A DNA stretch of 64,000 bases from contig DAOTXR010000073.1 of the NCBI GenBank assembly GCA_034435375.1, forward strand, positions 1 through 64,000, read 5' to 3'. The translations under genes and the position numbers were made by a program. The first letter of the stretch is position 1, and each line of letters starts with the position of its first letter. This DNA comes from DAOTXR01 sp034435375 (GTDB lineage Bacteria; Chloroflexota; Anaerolineae; Aggregatilineales; UBA3940). The notes under the pieces are model-generated. The model was not told the DNA's origin and searched no databases. It was given only the letters and a program-made list of their open reading frames with translations. Positions 8,934-17,630 of the stretch are shown in pieces.

Positions 8934-10081
8934 GTTTACCAAAGCTGCACACCAAGTACTGGTTAACCATCGAGGTGCTGACGCCGCTGCACATTGGCAC
9001 CGGCCAGGAACTCTGGTACGACCTTGACTATGTGGTTCATGGCAAGCGAACCTGGGTTGTTAACCAGGAAGCCCTGCTAGAAACCACACTGAGCGAAGAA
9101 GGTTCCTTCGACAACATGCTCCTTAACCGTCCCATTTCGGAACTCCTGAGGCAGGAGGACTTTCAGGAAGACAGCCCATTGTTTCGTTATGTTTTACCCG
9201 GTGTGCCCGCTATCACCACTCGGCACCACCCCCTGCGCGAACAGATCAAAGATGTGTGGGGGAACCCCTATTTGCCAGGGTCGTCTATCAAAGGTGCGCT
9301 GAGAACGCTGTTGTTGTGGGCAATTTTCAAGAATCGTAAGACGTATCCCAATCTTGCCCGACTAGGCGAAAGAGATAAATATGCGGCACAGGGCATTGAG
9401 CGGGAAGTGTTCTCACCGGGAGCACGGGAGCGCAAAGAGGCTCCCAACAAAGATGTTCTAAGAGCCCTGCACGTTGGGGATACAACGCCAGTAATCGCAC
9501 GCGACGCGCTGGCCCTGGTCACTGCGCGCGTCTACCCGACCAACAAAACTGGCAGCGGGGTGGACGTGGATGTCGAAGCAGTACAGCGCGACATCACCTT
9601 TCAGTCATCGTTGACTATAGACCTGTACGGGTTTGAGGACTTGCATGCTTTACAGGTTCTAGGGTGGCGCGACAAGCATGAGCAGAGGGATCTTTACAGC
9701 CCGTTAATCTCATTGGCAAAAATCGGCCAGTTCCATGCGCAACTGCGAGTTCAGCAGGAAAAGGAGTTCCTTGAGCGCACTCAGACTGCCCCACGAGTGC
9801 TGGACTTTTACCGCTGGTTAGAAAACCAGCCCCTTAAAAAGAATGAATGGTTCATGCAAATTGGCTGGGGGGCAGGCTGGAACAGCAAGACGCTGAACGA
9901 TCTCCTGCTGGGGCAAGCCGGCTTTGAGAGAGTAATCAGTCAATACAACCTTGCCAGAGGTAAGCGCAAGCCCGGCAGACCCTTTCCTGCCTCTCGCAAA
10001 CTGATCCTCCGCGACGGCCAGCCTGCTGTCCCCATGGGCTGGGTGAAGTGCCGACTGGAACGAGTAGAAGGGGGTGCGTGA
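8930..10081 (+). CDS. csm5: Csm5, head RAMP of the Csm complex
   Basis: A 383-residue RAMP that opens YWLTIEVLTPLHIGTGQEL and carries NPYLPGSSIKGALRTLLLW, both characteristic of Csm5. The protein caps the 3' end of the crRNP and takes part in crRNA maturation. It shares an ATGA overlap with csm4 and a TGATG overlap with the next CARF gene, which ties all of these into one transcript. Csm5 is usually the most divergent RAMP, but position and motifs agree here. Confidence 0.92.
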   Translation: MSLPKLHTKYWLTIEVLTPLHIGTGQELWYDLDYVVHGKRTWVVNQEALLETTLSEEGSFDNMLLNRPISELLRQEDFQEDSPLFRYVLPGVPAITTRHHPLREQIKDVWGNPYLPGSSIKGALRTLLLWAIFKNRKTYPNLARLGERDKYAAQGIEREVFSPGARERKEAPNKDVLRALHVGDTTPVIARDALALVTARVYPTNKTGSGVDVDVEAVQRDITFQSSLTIDLYGFEDLHALQVLGWRDKHEQRDLYSPLISLAKIGQFHAQLRVQQEKEFLERTQTAPRVLDFYRWLENQPLKKNEWFMQIGWGAGWNSKTLNDLLLGQAGFERVISQYNLARGKRKPGRPFPASRKLILRDGQPAVPMGWVKCRLERVEGGA

Positions 10082-11247
10082 TGCCAATCTGCGTCATTTC
10101 AACGGTAGGACAGAGCGTGTTCATCAATGCAGGAACAGCAATAAAGGAAGCCGCCAAAGAGTTCAGTGAGCAGACTGGACTCGACCTGGAGGGTATAATC
10201 GGCGAGGAGCGAGATTTCCCCGGCGCAGGCCTGTACCACGATACACTGGCTATGCTCCATGCCTACACTACTCCCCAGGCGCTGCACCGCGCCAGCGCAG
10301 AACTGAACAGCCTGGATCGCATCCTGGATGGGAAGACACCTAACCGGAATGATCAGCTGCACTTTCTGGCCTCTGAAACACCAGACGGCGCCCTGGCTGC
10401 TCGTGTGATGGCAGACTTCTGTAAGGAGCATTTCAAGCGTGAGGCCAAGCCCCACCTGATTGAGGGTCTGCAAGTCCGAGACGGGACGCGCTTCCGCCGG
10501 TACGGGCTACGCAACCTGATCGATGTCCTGTACGACGTCCTGGAAGATGCCCCGGCAAGTACTTACACCCGCATCCTGAACCCCACCGGGGGATTCAAAG
10601 GAGTAGTGCCCTACCTGACGATTATCGGCATGATTGAGCCAGACATCGAGGTAAGCTACATCTACGAGCAGTCGCCGGAGATGATCACCCTGGCCGGACT
10701 GCCGATCACGCTGGACTACGCCCGTCTGGCAGACGCCTTTCCCGCGCTGAAAGCCTGCAATAGTCAGGACATGGTGCCTGAACATGAACTGCTGGGAATG
10801 CTGGGGTTGAAGAACCGTTCCCTGGCGGATCACCCGGCATGGTCGCTGTTTCAGCGGTTGGAAGACACAAAAGGCCGTTTCTATGCGCTCAACGGCCTGG
10901 GGCAGATCGTGTACCGGCATCTTGAGGAACGAGGGCGAGCGGAAGTGTACCTCTCACGGCAGGCAGCAGCGACGTATGACAGCTATGACAAGACTCGGCA
11001 GGAGAGATTTGCGGCGATGTTCGACCGGATGGGCGATGCAAGCTGGCGTCAGCGCGCATACCACGCCACCAAAGGGGACGCCAAAGTGCTCAAGCAGGGC
11101 AACACTGACGAGAGGCCGCTGATACTCGAGATGCCAGACGGCAGCGTCCTGGTGGCTGAATTGACGCTGCACAGCGATGGAACCTATGACAGGACAGGCA
11201 ACCTGCGTCGAAAAGACTACGACAAGTTCCGTAAATGGGAAGGATAG
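10081..11247 (+). CDS. CARF-domain effector (APE2256-like) with C-terminal toxin-like domain
   Basis: A 388-residue protein starting at the ATG that overlaps the csm5 stop. The N-terminal domain has CARF hallmarks: ISTVGQSVFINAGT at the start and NPTGGFKGVVPYLTIIGMI in the second half, as in Cas_APE2256-type proteins. The C-terminal ~90 residues (from about DKTRQERFAAMFDRM) contain SWRQRAYH, KVLKQGNTDERP and a beta-rich tail. This could be a RelE-like ribosome-dependent RNase; an R-x4-H arrangement (RQRAYH) also leaves a HEPN RNase possible. I lean to RelE-like with low certainty. Likely role: ancillary nuclease switched on by Cas10-made cyclic oligoadenylate. Confidence 0.8.
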   Translation: MPICVISTVGQSVFINAGTAIKEAAKEFSEQTGLDLEGIIGEERDFPGAGLYHDTLAMLHAYTTPQALHRASAELNSLDRILDGKTPNRNDQLHFLASETPDGALAARVMADFCKEHFKREAKPHLIEGLQVRDGTRFRRYGLRNLIDVLYDVLEDAPASTYTRILNPTGGFKGVVPYLTIIGMIEPDIEVSYIYEQSPEMITLAGLPITLDYARLADAFPALKACNSQDMVPEHELLGMLGLKNRSLADHPAWSLFQRLEDTKGRFYALNGLGQIVYRHLEERGRAEVYLSRQAAATYDSYDKTRQERFAAMFDRMGDASWRQRAYHATKGDAKVLKQGNTDERPLILEMPDGSVLVAELTLHSDGTYDRTGNLRRKDYDKFRKWEG

Positions 11248-11256
11248 TCCTGTTAC

Positions 11257-11646
11257 ATGATCATCCTCAACTTCTCCCACCCTCTCACCGATGAGCAGAT
11301 CGAACAGATTAGAGACCTGACTGGCGAGTCGGTCATTGAGGTGCTAGACATCGCCTCCCAGATTGACCCTTACGAAGACCTGGCTCCCCAGGTGGTCGGG
11401 TGGATCGATTCGCTGGGCATTGATGCTCGCCGCTGGCAGAGCGAGACCTGGCTCATCAACCCTCCGTCGCTGAACTTCAGCGCAGTGGTGCTGCTGGCGG
11501 AGCTGCACGGACGGTTAGGCTACTTCCCGCCCTGCCTGCGCCTGCGCCCAGTGGCAGGAGCCATAGTCCCGCGCTTCGAAGTGGCTGAAATCCTGAACCT
11601 GCACCGGGTGCGTGAGGAGGCCCGCACGCGACGCAACAGCGATTGA
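11257..11646 (+). CDS. csx15: Csx15-like CRISPR accessory protein
   Basis: A 129-residue protein with the opening MIILNFSHPLTDEQIEQI and an internal AELHGRLGYFPPCLRLRP, matching my memory of the Csx15 family. Csx15 is a small CARF-like accessory protein of type III loci, predicted to bind or degrade cyclic oligoadenylates; direct biochemical support is limited. GGAAGGA lies about a dozen bases before the ATG. Sits between the CARF effector and cas6 in the same operon, where a signal-damping role would make sense. Confidence 0.82.
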   Translation: MIILNFSHPLTDEQIEQIRDLTGESVIEVLDIASQIDPYEDLAPQVVGWIDSLGIDARRWQSETWLINPPSLNFSAVVLLAELHGRLGYFPPCLRLRPVAGAIVPRFEVAEILNLHRVREEARTRRNSD

Positions 11647-11684
11647 ATCAGGGCAGGGTACATGGGCCTCACAGGGGATGTCAA

Positions 11685-12545
11685 ATGCTGGTAGCCGCTA
11701 TTGTCACCGTCACCGCTCCGGAACCCGCTGAGGCTCCGGCCTTCCTCGGTCGTGCTGTGCAGGCATGGTTCCTAGGGCTGGTTCGCCAGCACAGCCCTGC
11801 GATGGCCGAAGCCCTGCACATGGGTGACGGACCGCGTCCGTATACGGTCAGCAACCTGTTCGGGGCCGGCAGCGTGCGTGGAGGCAGACTCCTGCTGGAG
11901 CCGGGACGGGCTGGCTCACTGCGCATCACCACGCTGGTGGATGATCTGTCAGGTCTGCTGGTCGAGCGCATTCTTCCTGCCCTGCCGGGCACGCCCATGG
12001 ACCTGGGCGGGGCCGTCCTGCGCGTAGAGAGCGTCACCACCCGCCACGCCGACCATCCGTGGGCGGGGCGGGCTTCAGCGCCGGGGTTGGTCGCCGCGCA
12101 CACGCTCAACGGGACCGACCGCCGGCTGTCCTTGCGCTTCGTCTCACCCACCACGTTCCGCTCGGAGGGCAACAACGTGGTGTTTCCACTGCCAGAGCTG
12201 GTCTTCGGCAACTTGATTACCCGCTGGAATACCTTCTCGCCGGTCACCTTCCATGAGGATGCCAAGCGTTTTGCCCGCGAGCGCGTGGTCGCCAGCAAGT
12301 TCGATCTGCACTCGGCGTACACCAAGTTCTCGCGAGATGAGCACGGCGCGGCGGTGGGGTGTGTGGGGACCTGCCGCTATCACATCCAGAGCGGGGATCG
12401 CTACTGGGGCGGCGTGATCCGCACGCTGGCTGCCTACACGTTCTTTGCCGGCATTGGCGCCCATACGGCCATCGGCATGGGCCAGTCTGCGCTGTGGGAT
12501 GAGGAGGCACGCAGGCCCATCACCGTCGGCTGGGACGAAGTCTAG
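11685..12545 (+). CDS. cas6: Cas6 pre-crRNA endoribonuclease
   Basis: About 286 residues from the ATG at 11685, which follows AGGGGA (11673-11678); the frame is open further upstream to a TTG overlapping the csx15 stop, but with no ribosome site. The C-terminus has the Cas6 glycine-rich signature, GTCRYHIQSG followed by FFAGIGAHTAIGMGQSAL. Cas6 cuts the array transcript 8 nt upstream of each spacer, leaving the ACTGAAAC handle. Last gene of the cas operon. Confidence 0.92.
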   Translation: MLVAAIVTVTAPEPAEAPAFLGRAVQAWFLGLVRQHSPAMAEALHMGDGPRPYTVSNLFGAGSVRGGRLLLEPGRAGSLRITTLVDDLSGLLVERILPALPGTPMDLGGAVLRVESVTTRHADHPWAGRASAPGLVAAHTLNGTDRRLSLRFVSPTTFRSEGNNVVFPLPELVFGNLITRWNTFSPVTFHEDAKRFARERVVASKFDLHSAYTKFSRDEHGAAVGCVGTCRYHIQSGDRYWGGVIRTLAAYTFFAGIGAHTAIGMGQSALWDEEARRPITVGWDEV

Positions 12546-12749
12546 AGGCGCGGCAGGAGCAGACCTACCCGTCTGCCTGCATGGGCGTCACAGCAGCATA
12601 CCGCGCGAGAGCGACCCACGCATCACTCAGCTTGTCCTGCCATGAACATCTATGCGGTGGGACTGTGGACATTAGGGAGAGTCTCCCCGGCGTCACATGT
12701 CATCCTCAAGGTGTGACATTGTTCACTGTCGCCCAACCTGGGCAAACCT

Positions 12750-12786
12750 TATTCTATTAGATGAATACGCATTCGGTTTATCGAAT
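12750..12786 (+). promoter_or_regulatory. ArsR-family operator region
   Basis: Inverted repeats crowd the 50 bases before the regulator gene: TATTC-N8-GAATA at 12750-12767 and ATTCG-N6-CGAAT at 12771-12786. The first matches an equivalent site at 43782-43799 in front of a decayed second arsR. This is the arrangement expected for an autorepressed ArsR/SmtB promoter. Confidence 0.6.
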
Positions 12787-12801
12787 GAGGCATGAGCACA
12801 C

Positions 12802-13209
12802 ATGGATGGCTACGAATATATAGCGGCTCTGATGAAAGCGCTGGGGCACCCGGTCCGGCTGCAAATCCTCTCGGTGCTCCGGCAGGGTGAGGCCTGCGTC
12901 TGTCACCTCGAAACAGTCCTGGGGCAGCGGCAAGCGTACATCTCCCAACATCTCATGCGCTTGCGGGAGGACGGGCTGGTGGTGGATCGGCGCGAAGGGA
13001 TGAACGTCTTCTATGCACTGGCAACCGAGGCGGTCGCGAGAATGCTGGATGTCGCGCAGGAGACCGCCGCCACACTGGCTCAGACGAGAGGCAAGCGTTT
13101 GCTGCTCACGCCGCCCGTCCAGGGTATCGTCATAGCCTGTACATGCCCCAAATGTCAGCCCAAACCCGCCGAGGTCCGGTTCGTCCAGCCCACCAACCAA
13201 GAGGCGTGA
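12802..13209 (+). CDS. ArsR/SmtB-family metal(loid)-responsive repressor
   Basis: A 135-residue winged-helix protein: ALGHPVRLQILSVLRQGE, then ACVCHLETVLGQRQAYISQHL as recognition helix. The C-V-C pair inside this helix resembles the arsenite-binding CVCDL motif of classic ArsR, and the C-terminus has an extra CTCPKC. The protein would leave its operator when thiol ligands bind a metalloid. It heads a run that includes a thioredoxin-like protein and an ArsP-like permease. Ligand (arsenic or another thiophilic species) is inferred. Confidence 0.9.
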   Translation: MDGYEYIAALMKALGHPVRLQILSVLRQGEACVCHLETVLGQRQAYISQHLMRLREDGLVVDRREGMNVFYALATEAVARMLDVAQETAATLAQTRGKRLLLTPPVQGIVIACTCPKCQPKPAEVRFVQPTNQEA

Positions 13210-13310
13210 GGTGGCGCACAGCCGGGGACGCTCTACCGGGAGGCGGATAGTCCCGCGCTTGGATCGACCAGATAGTCAAAGGCGCTATTGACTTGCGTGA
13301 GGGAAACACA

Positions 13311-13835
13311 ATGCCTCAGACAGGGAAATCTCCCAGACCAGGCTGTTCATGCCTCTCAGACCCGTTTGCTGATCTGCCGCCTGAACTCCGCCCTACAGGC
13401 AACGACCATGCAAGGAAGCGGGAGCGGTTCGGACTGAGGCAGGTCACCTGTCCCGGCTGCGGCCTGGTTTACACCACCAACCGCGCCACCGACCTGTGCA
13501 TAGACTGTGAGCGAAGGGGGGTGAAGATGCCCTCCTGGACTATCGAAAAAGGAGGAGCGATCCACATGCTAACCGTCAAAGTGCTCGGCCCTGGCTGCTC
13601 GAAGTGCAACTTCCTTGAGGAGCGCGCCCGGTTGGCGCTGGAAGAGATCAAAGCCGAATACCCGGACCTAGAGGCCACTATCGAAAAGATAGGCGACATA
13701 GACGTGTTCATGGAATACGGGCTGATGACGACGCCAGGGTTGGTGATCAACGACAAGCTGGTGTGCGCTGGCAGAGTGGCATCAGCCAGCGTCATCGCAG
13801 ACTGGATGCGAGAGGCCCTCAACGGTAATACGTAG
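13311..13835 (+). CDS. Zinc-ribbon / thioredoxin-like fusion (redox-active disulfide protein)
   Basis: A 174-residue protein from ATG 13311 (GAGGGA just upstream). The N-terminal half has a PGCSCLSDPF segment and two CxxC pairs (CPGC and CIDC) forming a probable zinc ribbon. The C-terminal half is a small thioredoxin fold, MLTVKVLGPGCSKCNFLEE, with active site C-S-K-C and the cis-Pro region TTPGLVIND. A strong internal ribosome site (GGAGGAG, 13551-13557) precedes an in-frame ATG at 13566, so the thioredoxin domain may also be made alone. A free-standing homologue is found at 44019-44273. Confidence 0.82.
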   Translation: MPQTGKSPRPGCSCLSDPFADLPPELRPTGNDHARKRERFGLRQVTCPGCGLVYTTNRATDLCIDCERRGVKMPSWTIEKGGAIHMLTVKVLGPGCSKCNFLEERARLALEEIKAEYPDLEATIEKIGDIDVFMEYGLMTTPGLVINDKLVCAGRVASASVIADWMREALNGNT

Positions 13836-13921
13836 GCTGGCTTGAGAATCGGGCGCCTGCAAGGCGCTCTTCTTGGGGCACAAGATATTCAAAAACCCAA
13901 ATATCGTCTGGAGAGAGTGAG

Positions 13922-15400
13922 ATGAACCTTCCCGAATTTCTGCTTCGCCTGCTTCAAGGTGGCCTGGGCAACCTGGCGGCTTACCTAGCTGCGCATGTTC
14001 TGCTGTGCCTGGTGCCGGCGTTTTATATCGCTGGCGCAATGACGGCGCTGATCCCCAAGGAGTCGGTGACACGCTTTCTGGGACGCAACACCCCGCGCTT
14101 CATTTCCTATCCGGCGGCGGCGCTGGCCGGATCGGTGCTGGCGGTTTGTTCGTGCACCATTGTGCCGCTGTTCGCCGGCATCCACAAAAAGGGAGCGGGC
14201 CTCGGCCCAGCCATCACCTTCTTGTTCTTCGCCCCGGCGGCCAATATCCTGGCGCTGGTCTACACCGGGGGCGTCATTGGCGTAGACCTGGCGTTTGCCC
14301 GCCTGTTTTTGTCGCTGACTTTCGGGATCGGCATCGGCATGATCATGGCCCTGATCTTCCGCAAAGAGGATATCGCACACGATCAAGCAACTGATGCGAT
14401 GTTCGCCAGCCAGAGCAAGAAGGGGATGAAGCGTGCGGCGTTGGCGTTCCTGCTGGTGCTGGTATTCTTGCTGCTCTCCGGCACGGTCAAGATCGGCCTG
14501 CTGACCAATTCCTACGGGCAGGCAACCTTGCCTATAGCGGGTGTGGACGGCTTCCAGGGTGTTCTTGACCAGTTGGTACCGCACGACGCCAGCCGGGGCG
14601 AGGAGGGCCTGGCCGTGCAGGGCGTCGTCCTGATTGGCCTGCTGGCGCTGATCGGTCTATCTGCCTGGAAGGGCCTGGAAAATGTCTTTGAGGGCTTCAA
14701 CGTTTGGACGTGGGTGGCCCTGGGGCTGACCGCCCTCACGCTAATGATCGCTGCGCTCGGCATGCAGGCGCAGCCAGAGGGGCTGCTGGTCCAGTTCACC
14801 GGCAAGTTCTTCGGGGTGATGCTGGCCCTGCTGGCGCTGGGGTACATCGGCTGGAAGCACCTGAGCGAGGATGAGCTGCGCGACTGGCTGTGGGAGTCGT
14901 GGCGCTTCGTCAAGCAAATCTTCCCGCTGCTGATCGTGGGTGTGTTCGTCGTGGGCGTGATCCGGGTGCTGATCCGCCCGGAGTGGATCGAGACGCTGGC
15001 CGGAGAGAACACGCTGCTGGGCAACTTCGCCGGGGTGGTGTTTGGGGTGTTCATGTACTTCCCCACGCTGGTGGAGGTGCCCATCGCCAACATGTTCTTG
15101 AGCCTGGGGATGCACCGCGGCCCGCTGCTGGCCTACCTGATGGCCGACCCGGAACTGAGCCTGCAAAGCATCTTGGTCATCTCGCCGATCATCGGGCGGC
15201 TCAAGGCCTGGACTTACGTGGGCTGGGTGGCGCTGTTCAGCACGCTGGCCGGGCTGATCTACGGCTCCTGGATTGATGGCGCGAGCCTCTGGCTGATCGC
15301 AGCCTATGTGATCGGCCTGCTGGCCCTGCTGGCAGCCGGGTTATGGCTGGTCAGTCGGCGCAGCATGGTCGCTGTCAAACAGACCGCTTCTGGCGACTGA
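13922..15400 (+). CDS. ArsP-like permease (PF03773 / DUF318 type)
   Basis: A 492-residue polytopic membrane protein with the conserved CSCTIVPLFAGIHKKGAGLG and FFAPAANILALVYTGG motifs in the first half, repeated in the second half as FPTLVEVPIANMFL and a following SIL repeat. Members export organoarsenicals or other thiophilic ligands; some are of unknown substrate. Preceded by GGAGAG. Its position after an ArsR and a thioredoxin-like gene is common for this family. Confidence 0.88.
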   Translation: MNLPEFLLRLLQGGLGNLAAYLAAHVLLCLVPAFYIAGAMTALIPKESVTRFLGRNTPRFISYPAAALAGSVLAVCSCTIVPLFAGIHKKGAGLGPAITFLFFAPAANILALVYTGGVIGVDLAFARLFLSLTFGIGIGMIMALIFRKEDIAHDQATDAMFASQSKKGMKRAALAFLLVLVFLLLSGTVKIGLLTNSYGQATLPIAGVDGFQGVLDQLVPHDASRGEEGLAVQGVVLIGLLALIGLSAWKGLENVFEGFNVWTWVALGLTALTLMIAALGMQAQPEGLLVQFTGKFFGVMLALLALGYIGWKHLSEDELRDWLWESWRFVKQIFPLLIVGVFVVGVIRVLIRPEWIETLAGENTLLGNFAGVVFGVFMYFPTLVEVPIANMFLSLGMHRGPLLAYLMADPELSLQSILVISPIIGRLKAWTYVGWVALFSTLAGLIYGSWIDGASLWLIAAYVIGLLALLAAGLWLVSRRSMVAVKQTASGD

Positions 15401-15415
15401 TCCAGTCACCCTGAG

Positions 15416-15443
15416 GGGCAGCGCTGCATATGCAGCGCTGCCC
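15416..15443. terminator. Perfect 28-bp palindrome after the permease
   Basis: GGGCAGCGCTGCAT is followed directly by its exact reverse complement, with no spacer. It lies 16 bases past the permease stop and can form a strong hairpin. No run of T follows, so it may end or attenuate transcription or bind a protein. Confidence 0.5.
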
Positions 15444-15511
15444 AGAGCGTTATACGCTTTGACTTTATGAAATCAGGCTCAGCCTCACCAGGAACGGGAG
15501 GACTGGGATTC

Positions 15512-16285
15512 ATGGACACCAATTACACGCTTCTAATCGCCATTGTTTTATCCTTTGTGATAGCCTTTATCTTCTCGATGTTTGGCCAGGGCGGCGGGTC
15601 AGTATACTCCCCGCTGTTGATTCTGCTTGGCTATGCGATATTGCTTTCCACCTCCACGTCCCTGGTGCTGAATCTCATTACTTCGTTATCTGCGGGCTAT
15701 ATCTTTTACCGTAAGAAGATGATTGACTACAAAGCCTCTCTCATCTTTGCGCCGGGCATCAGCATTGGCGCTTTTGTGGGGGGAGCTCTGTCCAAGTCAG
15801 TCGACACGACGATTTTGCTCTGGTTGTTTGTGATCTTCCTGCTGGGCGTTGGGGCAAGGATGATCTATTCCTACTGGGAAAAGGAGAAGGCTGAGGGAAC
15901 TTCATCCCCCCATCTGTCTACCGGGATGTACGTGCTGATCGCTGTTTTTGGTCTGGCTGTAGGATTCATCGCCGGTCTTCTGGGAGTTGGCGGCGGGATT
16001 CTCATTGTTCCGTTCATGGTGTACATCTGCAAGTTCCCGACCAAAATCGCTGCCGGATCATCACATTTGATCATCTCCTTTTCTGCGCTGGCCGGGATCA
16101 TAGGTCATGCCACAGCTCACCAATTCAATCTTCCCTTGATCATCGCGACGGGCATTGCCGTTCTGATCGGTGGAAACCTGGGGGCAAGGCTGAGCATGAG
16201 GTTCAAGACCAAGATGATCAGAGCTGGCCTAGGCTTGATCATGTGGGCGTTTGCAGCGCAGCTCCTGGTAAAACTCTTGAGTTAA
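15512..16285 (+). CDS. TauE/SafE (TSUP) family anion exporter
   Basis: About 257 residues from ATG 15512, chosen because GGGAGG (15496-15501) is well placed; an upstream in-frame ATG at 15467 has no such site. Around eight hydrophobic segments. The two TSUP repeats show as MFGQGGGSVYSPLLILLG near the start and GLLGVGGGILIVPFMVY in the second half. TSUP proteins move sulfite, organosulfonates or other sulfur anions. Next to oxyanion and redox genes it may handle a sulfur product, but the substrate is unknown. Confidence 0.88.
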   Translation: MDTNYTLLIAIVLSFVIAFIFSMFGQGGGSVYSPLLILLGYAILLSTSTSLVLNLITSLSAGYIFYRKKMIDYKASLIFAPGISIGAFVGGALSKSVDTTILLWLFVIFLLGVGARMIYSYWEKEKAEGTSSPHLSTGMYVLIAVFGLAVGFIAGLLGVGGGILIVPFMVYICKFPTKIAAGSSHLIISFSALAGIIGHATAHQFNLPLIIATGIAVLIGGNLGARLSMRFKTKMIRAGLGLIMWAFAAQLLVKLLS

Positions 16286-16374
16286 AGAGGCGTTCTGTAC
16301 TGCGGTTGATTGGGCTGGCGGTATTGTTGAAGCAGCCCTCACTCTTAATCCCCCGCCCAATGGGCGAGGAAGCA

Positions 16375-17013
16375 ATGAAAGGATGTCTTAAAATGACAAC
16401 GCAACACATCCCCCCCGAATGGGCCTTTGAATTTCACGGCCATGAATGTCCCTTCATGCCCCTTGGCTACCGCATGGGCAAACTGGCGCTGGCCTATCTC
16501 GGCGCAGAACACGAAGCCGACCATGGCTTCTTTATCTTCCCCGAACTGGGTGAAGGCCACCCTCAGACCTGCATGATGGATGGGCTGCAAGTTGCCACCG
16601 GCGCGACCTACGGCAAGGTGCTGATGGCCAAGACCTTTTACGGCAAACTAGCAGCCACTTTCTACCATCCCGCAAAGGGCGCGGTGCGCTACTCGCTCCT
16701 GCCCGATTTCGTGGATGCGATGGGCAAGTTCGAGTTTTTTGTCTATCGCAAGAAGGGCATCGAGCCTTCACAAATCCCGCTGGAGGTGCGCCGCGAGGTC
16801 ATCCAGTGGACCTATGACCAGCCAGACGAAGCCATGTTCAAAGTGGAAGCCAGGCCCGATTTCACGTACGCGCCGGTGAAAGGTTCGTTCAACAAGACCA
16901 AATGCAGTGTATGCGGCGAGTACGTCTTCGACCGTTATGTGCGCATGAAGGATGGGCAGCCGGTCTGCATCCCGTGTTCCGGCTATGAGAAATCAGTGTT
17001 GATAGAACGATAG
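16375..17013 (+). CDS. FmdE-family protein with C-terminal zinc finger
   Basis: About 212 residues. FmdE core: FHGHECPFMPLGYRMG, PELGEGHPQTCMMDGLQVATGATYGK. The tail has a TraR/DksA-like zinc finger, CSVCGEYVF...CIPCSGY. FmdE was named from formylmethanofuran dehydrogenase, but isolated copies are common in non-methanogens beside molybdenum enzymes. GAGGA precedes ATG 16375; AAAGGA also precedes an in-frame ATG at 16393. No other formylmethanofuran genes are near, so a role in molybdenum enzyme maturation or regulation is more likely; that is inference. Confidence 0.87.
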   Translation: MKGCLKMTTQHIPPEWAFEFHGHECPFMPLGYRMGKLALAYLGAEHEADHGFFIFPELGEGHPQTCMMDGLQVATGATYGKVLMAKTFYGKLAATFYHPAKGAVRYSLLPDFVDAMGKFEFFVYRKKGIEPSQIPLEVRREVIQWTYDQPDEAMFKVEARPDFTYAPVKGSFNKTKCSVCGEYVFDRYVRMKDGQPVCIPCSGYEKSVLIER

Positions 17014-17049
17014 TCGTCGGCGCCCACTGCCGGACAGGAGGGAGCAGCC

Positions 17050-17583
17050 ATGCCACTCATTGAGCGCTATGACCTAGAGGTGTTCACCCCACCCTGCGAA
17101 CCCGGCGCGGAGCGCTTCAGCGCCATTGCCCGGCTGACGGTGGACATCGGCGCGGTGCTGCCCTATCTCAACGCCACGCTGAAAGGCGCGATGTACAGCC
17201 CGGAGGCCAACGCGCTGACGTGGGTGCGCGGCGGTCGACGGGTCGCCTACAGCGCCTACCAGATCGCGGTCAGCAACGTGGAGGACCGCGACGAGGCGAT
17301 GCGAGTGCTGGAAAGCGAGATCGAGCGCGTCAACCGGACCTGGGAGCGACGGGATGAGATTACGCCCAGCACCCATGTCCGCCAGCGCCCCACCCCACTG
17401 GCTGTGTACAAGCTGCTGCCGCAGACCAACTGCAAGCAGTGCGGCGAGCCAACCTGTTACGTGTTTGCGACCAAGCTGGCCGCCGGGCAGCGCCAGATCG
17501 GTGATTGTCTTGTGTTAGCTGAACCTATGAACGCCAATCAACTGGCCGTCCTCCAGGGTCTTCTGGGTGATGAGGCTGGATGA
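17050..17583 (+). CDS. Fe-S cluster protein (PF04060-type domain)
   Basis: A 177-residue protein. Residues 1-110 are an unassigned domain; the C-terminal part has LLPQTNCKQCGEPTCYVFA, a C-x2-C-x4-C motif plus a later Cys (IGDC) that together form the 4Fe-4S domain shared with acetyl-CoA synthase small subunits and many redox proteins. A clear ribosome site CAGGAGGGAG precedes the ATG. A paralogue with the same architecture is at 44507-45052. Function unknown; an electron-transfer or cluster-donating role beside FmdE and the molybdoenzyme is possible. Confidence 0.8.
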   Translation: MPLIERYDLEVFTPPCEPGAERFSAIARLTVDIGAVLPYLNATLKGAMYSPEANALTWVRGGRRVAYSAYQIAVSNVEDRDEAMRVLESEIERVNRTWERRDEITPSTHVRQRPTPLAVYKLLPQTNCKQCGEPTCYVFATKLAAGQRQIGDCLVLAEPMNANQLAVLQGLLGDEAG

Positions 17584-17607
17584 GGTTCTGCTGGGGAAGA
17601 AAAGGGG

Positions 17608-17630
17608 GGCAGCCGCCTCTAGCGGCTGCC
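17608..17630 (-). terminator. Terminator between convergent genes
   Basis: GGCAGCCGC-CTCTA-GCGGCTGCC hairpin. On the minus strand it is followed by C6-T4, fitting a terminator for the molybdoenzyme operon. The stop codon of the minus-strand fmdE (17619-17621) lies in its loop. Confidence 0.6.

Noticed and set aside
1..12545. Adaptation genes (cas1, cas2, reverse transcriptase)
   Set aside because: None found on either strand; if present they lie outside the window, beyond the left end of the array or elsewhere.
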